Shown here: positions 60,511-64,000 of the stretch, piece after piece
How positions within the stretch are numbered: the stretch's first letter is position 1
Layout of the letters: every line of letters starts with the position of its first letter
NCBI RefSeq assembly: GCF_900129855.1
Contig: NZ_LT670819.1
Span: 8,494,001-8,558,000, forward strand
Direction of reading: 5' to 3'
Origin: Streptomyces sp. 3214.6
GTDB lineage: Bacteria; Actinomycetota; Actinomycetes; Streptomycetales; Streptomycetaceae
DNA: 64,000 bases
Program-made: the position numbers and the translations under genes
The notes under the pieces: model-generated
Databases searched by the model: none
Seen by the model: only the letters and a program-made list of their open reading frames with translations
What the model was told of the DNA's origin: nothing

Positions 60511-62939
60511 GACCGCCTCCCTAGGTACTCCTCGAGCGACATCCGCGACCGCCGCGGCGGAGCCGGGTCGTCCGCCACCGGCTGGGAACGCGCGGTATGG
60601 ACGACGAGGCGGTCGATGGTGACGTGCAGGACGGTTTCTCTGGGCGGCGTCGCGGGGCGGTGGGGTGGGGGTGCGGCTTCCGGGGCCGGTGGCGAGGGAG
60701 GTGACGGAGGTGCGGGGGTCACGGGGGATGTGGGGGGTGTGGGACGTCGGGTGAGGTGCGCGGGCGGTGGCGGGGGTTGGGGGTGCGTGGAGGGGGTGGG
60801 GGCCGCTTGCCCTGCGGGGGGCGTCGGGGGCGTCGGGGGGGTCGGGGGTGCGGGGCGTGCGTGGTGGACGGGTGGTGGCGGGGATTCGGCGTGCGTGGAG
60901 GCGGTGGGGGCCACGTGCCGTGCGCCCGGCCTCGGGTGCGCGTGGGGAGGGGCGGGGTTGGGGGTGGGACGCTCGGGGGTGGCGGAGACGGGCCTTGCGG
61001 CGCGGACGCCGAGGTGAGGGGGCGAGTCGAGTGCCGAAGGGCTCGAAGGGGCGTCCGTGGCGGGCACGAGCGGGACGGGGCTGAGGGATGCCTCAGCGGA
61101 ACCCATGCGTGAAGCGGCCTTCGGCCGGGGTGGTTCCGGGACGGGCGGAGGCGAGGGGGTCCGAGACACGGGTGGTTCGAAGGAGGCCGCAGGCGAATGG
61201 GCCTGGGAGTGGGACGGTCCGGAGTACGACGGGGGTGGGGTGGTCCTGGACGGGGACGGTTCGAAAACAGGCCGAGGTGAGGCGGCCTCGGACGCGGACG
61301 GTGCCGACGTGACCTGCGGCGAGGTGGCCCCCGGCCGGGTCGGTTCGGGGGGTGTCGGGGACGTGGTGGTCCTCGACGTCGGTGGGTCGGGGGTGACGGC
61401 CGTTGCCTCGGGTGCCGTCAGCCTCACCGCGGCCGCTGCCTCGGCCTCGGCGTCTGCCTCGGCCGAGGGCACCGGGTTGTGCGCGCGCTCGGCGCTCGGC
61501 AGCGGGCTGGGCCGGTCGGCGTGCACCGCGGATGCCTGGACGTGCTCGGCACCGGTTGTCGGGCGGTGGGCCGCCGGCATGCCGCGCGGCTCGGGCGTGT
61601 TCGGGCCGTGTGGTGGCGCGACGGTGCCGTGTGCTGGGACGACGCTGCGGTGTGCTGGTGCCGCCGGATTGTGTGCCGGCACGCTTTCGGGGTGCGGCCG
61701 CGCGTTCCGGCCCTTGCGGGTCGACTCCGGGACCTCCGGTGTCGTGGCCGGGGGCCCGGCGGGCGGGGCCGAGTGGTGCGACGAGCTTCCCTCGGGCGGC
61801 GAGGACGGGCCCGAGTGGCGTCGTGAGGTGGCTTCGGTTTTGCCAGGCGTGGCCGGGTGGTCCGGTGAGGTGTCCTCGGCCTGGGGAGCAGCGGCCGGGT
61901 GGTGCGGCGAGGTGTCCTCAGGCCGGTGAGGGGCGGCCGGGTTGTCCGGTGAGGTGTCCTCCGCCCGGGGAGCGGTGGCCGGGTCGTGCGGTGAGGTTTC
62001 CTCGGGCAGGTGGGACCGAGCCGGGGCGGGTGGTCGCATGTCGTCGGACGGGGGAGTCGTCGTCGGGCTGGGCGGTGGCGTGCGTTGGAGTGTGGGCGGT
62101 GGGGCAGGGTCGCGGGGCGACGCACTGTGAGCCTCGGGGGGCACGCGGGAAGCTCTTCGGGATGTGTCCCGCGTACTCGGTGGAGGGGACGTGCTGTGCG
62201 TCGGCGCTTCGGCGGGCCGAGCCTCGGACGGTGTCGTCGGGGCGTGCGGCGAGGTGTCGTCGATCGCCGTCGTCGTCAGGGCGTGTGCCGAGGTGGCGTC
62301 GGTCGCCTCCGTCTTCGAGGCGGGCGGGGCGGTGTCTTCGGTCTTGGCTGCCGTCCTCGGGACGCTGCGTGTCCGGGGCTTGGGGCGGGCGCTCCGGGGT
62401 TTCGGGTGCTCGGCCGGTGCCTGTGGCGCTACCGCGGCGTCCGTGGGGGGCGCCTCGGCGCGCCGGCCGGGCGAGGACACGTTCGGCATGTCCTTCGGCG
62501 TCGCCGCCATGGCGCGAGGCGAGCGGTTCGGACGAGGAGGGGGGCTCTCGTCAGACGTGGACGGGCCTCCCTCCACGTCGGTGGGCCGGCCCGTGTCGAC
62601 CGGCCCGGGACGGTCACCAGCCGGCGCAGCATCCGCACCTGACCGCGTCCGAGACGTCCGTCCGGGCGGCGCTGCCGTATCGCTGTCGGCGGCCCGGGGC
62701 CGGTCTCCCGGGAGAAGCGGCGAGGACGACGAGTGCCCGTCCGAGCCCGGCTCGCCCGTCGGCATGGAGGGCAAGGCCTCCGACGTGCCCGGGACGGGCG
62801 CCGCATCCGGCTCGTGAGCGGGGCCAGGGCCACCCTGACCGCTCGGCAGTCGCGGCGCACCCGGGTCGAACACGTTCGGCGTCAGCGGCCTGAGCCGCGG
62901 TCCCGGCGCCCCCAGCACCCGGTCCACGAAGTCGTTCAT
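60507..62939 (-). CDS. Giant disordered Pro/Ser/Thr/Ala-rich eCIS protein with conserved C-terminal motif
   Basis: The 810-residue protein is almost entirely low-complexity (Pro, Ser, Thr, Ala, with Glu/Asp/His). It starts MNDFVDRVLGAPGPRLRPL and ends with a short ordered element LHVTIDRLVVHTA followed by RMSLEEYLGRRS. That ending resembles the C-terminus of shorter eCIS proteins at this operon position, as I recall, so the long middle is probably an expanded linker. Four perfect-phase 14-residue repeats lie at 61830-61997, and a TPPTPPTPP run near 60820-60850 produces a G-rich plus strand. There is no signal peptide or membrane segment. It overlaps both neighbours by 4 bases, which confirms it is a real gene. 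ATG 62939 is chosen for that reason; the open frame runs to 63245. Confidence 0.75.
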   Translation of the reverse strand: MNDFVDRVLGAPGPRLRPLTPNVFDPGAPRLPSGQGGPGPAHEPDAAPVPGTSEALPSMPTGEPGSDGHSSSSPLLPGDRPRAADSDTAAPPGRTSRTRSGADAAPAGDRPGPVDTGRPTDVEGGPSTSDESPPPRPNRSPRAMAATPKDMPNVSSPGRRAEAPPTDAAVAPQAPAEHPKPRSARPKPRTRSVPRTAAKTEDTAPPASKTEATDATSAHALTTTAIDDTSPHAPTTPSEARPAEAPTHSTSPPPSTRDTSRRASRVPPEAHSASPRDPAPPPTLQRTPPPSPTTTPPSDDMRPPAPARSHLPEETSPHDPATAPRAEDTSPDNPAAPHRPEDTSPHHPAAAPQAEDTSPDHPATPGKTEATSRRHSGPSSPPEGSSSHHSAPPAGPPATTPEVPESTRKGRNARPHPESVPAHNPAAPAHRSVVPAHGTVAPPHGPNTPEPRGMPAAHRPTTGAEHVQASAVHADRPSPLPSAERAHNPVPSAEADAEAEAAAAVRLTAPEATAVTPDPPTSRTTTSPTPPEPTRPGATSPQVTSAPSASEAASPRPVFEPSPSRTTPPPSYSGPSHSQAHSPAASFEPPVSRTPSPPPVPEPPRPKAASRMGSAEASLSPVPLVPATDAPSSPSALDSPPHLGVRAARPVSATPERPTPNPAPPHAHPRPGARHVAPTASTHAESPPPPVHHARPAPPTPPTPPTPPAGQAAPTPSTHPQPPPPPAHLTRRPTPPTSPVTPAPPSPPSPPAPEAAPPPHRPATPPRETVLHVTIDRLVVHTARSQPVADDPAPPRRSRMSLEEYLGRRS
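60816..60855 (+). other. G-quadruplex-prone G-tract cluster
   Basis: On the plus strand five runs of four to seven G (starting at 60816, 60826, 60835, 60844 and 60852) are separated by two to four bases. This satisfies the usual pattern for a G-quadruplex. It lies inside the disordered protein gene, on its template strand, and encodes TPPTPPTPP. Confidence 0.5.
61830..61997 (-). repeat. Four 42-bp tandem repeats in the disordered eCIS protein gene
   Basis: The word GAGGT[GT]TCCTC recurs at 61867, 61909, 61951 and 61993, exactly 42 bases apart. On the minus strand the units read TSPHDPATAPRAED, TSPDNPAAPHRPED, TSPHHPAAAPQAED and TSPDHPATPGKTEA. Confidence 0.8.
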
Positions 62940-63667
62940 CCGGCGCTCGCCTCCAGATAGAACTGCCGCCGCGCCGGGCTGACCGCCAGCACGTCGGCCT
63001 CCGACCAGCCGTAGGCCCGCGCCAGGGTGTGCACCTCGTGCAGCAACTTGTGTGCGTAGCCGGAGACTTCGGTCCACAGGTGGTCGCCGATGTCCAGGGC
63101 GGCCTCCCAACGATGCTCGCACTGCGGGCAGTTCAGTACGAGTACGGTGTCGGCCCCCGGGTCGAGTTCCGGGAGCCGTCGGGCCACGTCCTCGAGGACC
63201 TCGTCGGGCAGCTCCTCGGCGGGTGGGCTGACGTGCACGACGCACCGGCGCAGCAGACTGCGACGCGCCAGGGGCGCCGTGGGATCGACGGCCCGGACGT
63301 CGCGGCCGGTGAGGGCCCGGTACGTGACCGTCATGCCGTACGTCGTCAGCGTCGCCGTAGCGGGCACGCGGCCCCCCGGGTGGGCGTCCGCGCTCGCCCC
63401 CACGGGCCTCAACTCCCCGGCCGCCACGGTCACATCAAGGCTGTCACCACACGCCGGGCAGTCCGCCGTGCAGGGCAGCGCGTCTCCGAAGGCACCGCAA
63501 CGCAGCTCCAGCAGAAGGGCGTTGACGACGCTCAGGGGCAGGTCCGCGACGTCCTGACCGCCCGGCGCCGCCACCGAGGCGAGCAGAAGGGAGCGAGCCG
63601 CCGGGGTGCCGCCGAGCCCGCTTTCCCACACCTCCAGGACGTTCGCCTCCGTCAGTCGATGCGGCAC
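62936..63667 (-). CDS. T4-type baseplate hub assembly chaperone-like protein (eCIS)
   Basis: The 243-residue protein has the segment LTEANVLEVWESGLGGTPAARSLLLAS followed by LPLSVVNALLLELRCGAFGDAL, typical of the T4 baseplate-hub assembly (gp26/gp51-like) proteins that accompany eCIS tube genes. Two CxxC pairs (CTADCPACG and CPQCEHRW) may bind one or two zinc ions. The end (AYGWSEADVLAVSPARRQFYLE) is also characteristic. GTG at 63667 starts five bases past the end of the tube gene, and the stop overlaps the next gene by 4 bases. Confidence 0.8.
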   Translation of the reverse strand: MPHRLTEANVLEVWESGLGGTPAARSLLLASVAAPGGQDVADLPLSVVNALLLELRCGAFGDALPCTADCPACGDSLDVTVAAGELRPVGASADAHPGGRVPATATLTTYGMTVTYRALTGRDVRAVDPTAPLARRSLLRRCVVHVSPPAEELPDEVLEDVARRLPELDPGADTVLVLNCPQCEHRWEAALDIGDHLWTEVSGYAHKLLHEVHTLARAYGWSEADVLAVSPARRQFYLEASAG

Positions 63668-63671
63668 GAGG

Positions 63672-64000
63672 TCACCCGGCGGTGTCGCTGAACTGCGGCT
63701 CCTGCGGCGGGTTGGTGTGCTCCCGCACCCAGCCGTGATGCTCCACCTTGATGTGCTCGAAGGCGACGGCGTTGGAGCCGGCGTCGAGTTCCGGAAGCCC
63801 CTGGTATTCGGAGACCCAGGCCTCGTGCACGGAGTAGGACAGCACCTGCTGGCCGCCCTCGTCGAAGACGTCGATGATGAGGTCCCGTCGGAAGTCCTTC
63901 AGGGACGTCTCCAGACCGCCCGCCGAGTTCTTCAGGCTCCAGACCCTGTTGGCCCACTCCTCGAACGCGGTGTCGATGGTGCAGCCGCGCTCCAGGCTGA
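63672..64000 (-). CDS. Contractile injection system tube protein, gp19-like, C-terminal part
   Basis: About 108 codons are visible; the gene starts beyond the right edge. The visible end contains SLERGCTIDTAFEEWAN, LIIDVFDEGG, YSVHEAWVSEYQGLPELDAG and VAFEHIKVEHHGW. These are the signature of the conserved phage-tail region family (T4 gp19-like tubes, TIGR02241 type). Such proteins stack as rings to form the inner tube. A Pro/Gln-rich tail follows (THNPPQEPQ-like). Four bases separate it from the chaperone gene. It is the first operon member in the window; sheath genes would be expected further right. Confidence 0.85.
   Translation of the reverse strand, partial: SLERGCTIDTAFEEWANRVWSLKNSAGGLETSLKDFRRDLIIDVFDEGGQQVLSYSVHEAWVSEYQGLPELDAGSNAVAFEHIKVEHHGWVREHTNPPQEPQFSDTAG

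Noticed and set aside
45976-64000. Prophage or type VI secretion locus
   Set aside because: No capsid, terminase, portal, integrase or lysis gene, and no TssJLM membrane complex. The Pvc16-like, LysM, tube-initiator and DUF6519-like genes point to an eCIS.

Overview
The window is high-GC actinobacterial chromosome, almost certainly Streptomyces. The coding style fits (strong third-position GC, GTG/TTG starts, ATGA overlaps), and so does the gene set: the end of a whiE-type spore-pigment cluster, a conservon-type sensor kinase, SARP regulators with NB-ARC domains, Tat-secreted enzymes and a contractile injection system. No integrase, transposase, tRNA, rRNA or CRISPR array was seen, so it reads as ordinary chromosome with accessory modules.

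Layout. Bases 1-2050: end of a type II polyketide (spore pigment) operon, with the ACP tail, two cyclases and a convergent O-methyltransferase. 2090-15654: secreted surface proteins, namely a parallel beta-helix protein, a three-LamG protein and a 2278-residue RHS polymorphic toxin with an intein-like Hint domain and a separate C-terminal tip, followed by a candidate immunity gene. 15708-24812: an orphan CvnA-like sensor kinase, then a sugar-type ABC transporter (binding lipoprotein, one-domain ATPase, permease). The transporter is divergent from a multidomain SpoIIE-type phosphatase whose stop codon overlaps the start of a second, paralogous binding lipoprotein. 24864-31879: zinc-ribbon protein, secreted beta-propeller, a LuxR-type regulator that lacks its phospho-acceptor Asp, a DacB-type peptidase, two envelope proteins (one with 24-bp repeats) and a small secreted Cys protein. 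32046-45947: two overlapping SARP-NB-ARC regulators, an AraC regulator with an esterase, a TIGR01777-type oxidoreductase, a Tat-exported flavin amino-acid oxidase resembling L-glutamate oxidase, a secreted dipeptidase-like hydrolase with a discoidin domain, a TetR regulator and a tail-anchored zinc-ribbon protein.

45976-64000: an extracellular/cytosolic contractile injection system (eCIS) operon on the minus strand, entering from beyond the right edge. It encodes a tube protein, a baseplate chaperone, an 810-residue disordered protein, a Pvc16-like protein, a LysM-type tube adaptor, hub, spike, PAAR-like tip, gp25, two baseplate J-like wedge proteins, a tail protein with a beta-helix insert and a DUF6519-like protein. 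Most junctions overlap by 4 nt, so translation is probably coupled along the operon. The sheath and AAA+ ATPase genes are not in view and may lie to the right of 64000.

The least ordinary elements are the transporter/phosphatase/second-binding-protein locus, the RHS-Hint toxin with a hairpin before its candidate immunity gene, the Asp-less response regulator with a perfect palindrome at its promoter, and the giant repeat-bearing disordered eCIS protein. Functions come from reading motifs and remembered families; no database search was run.
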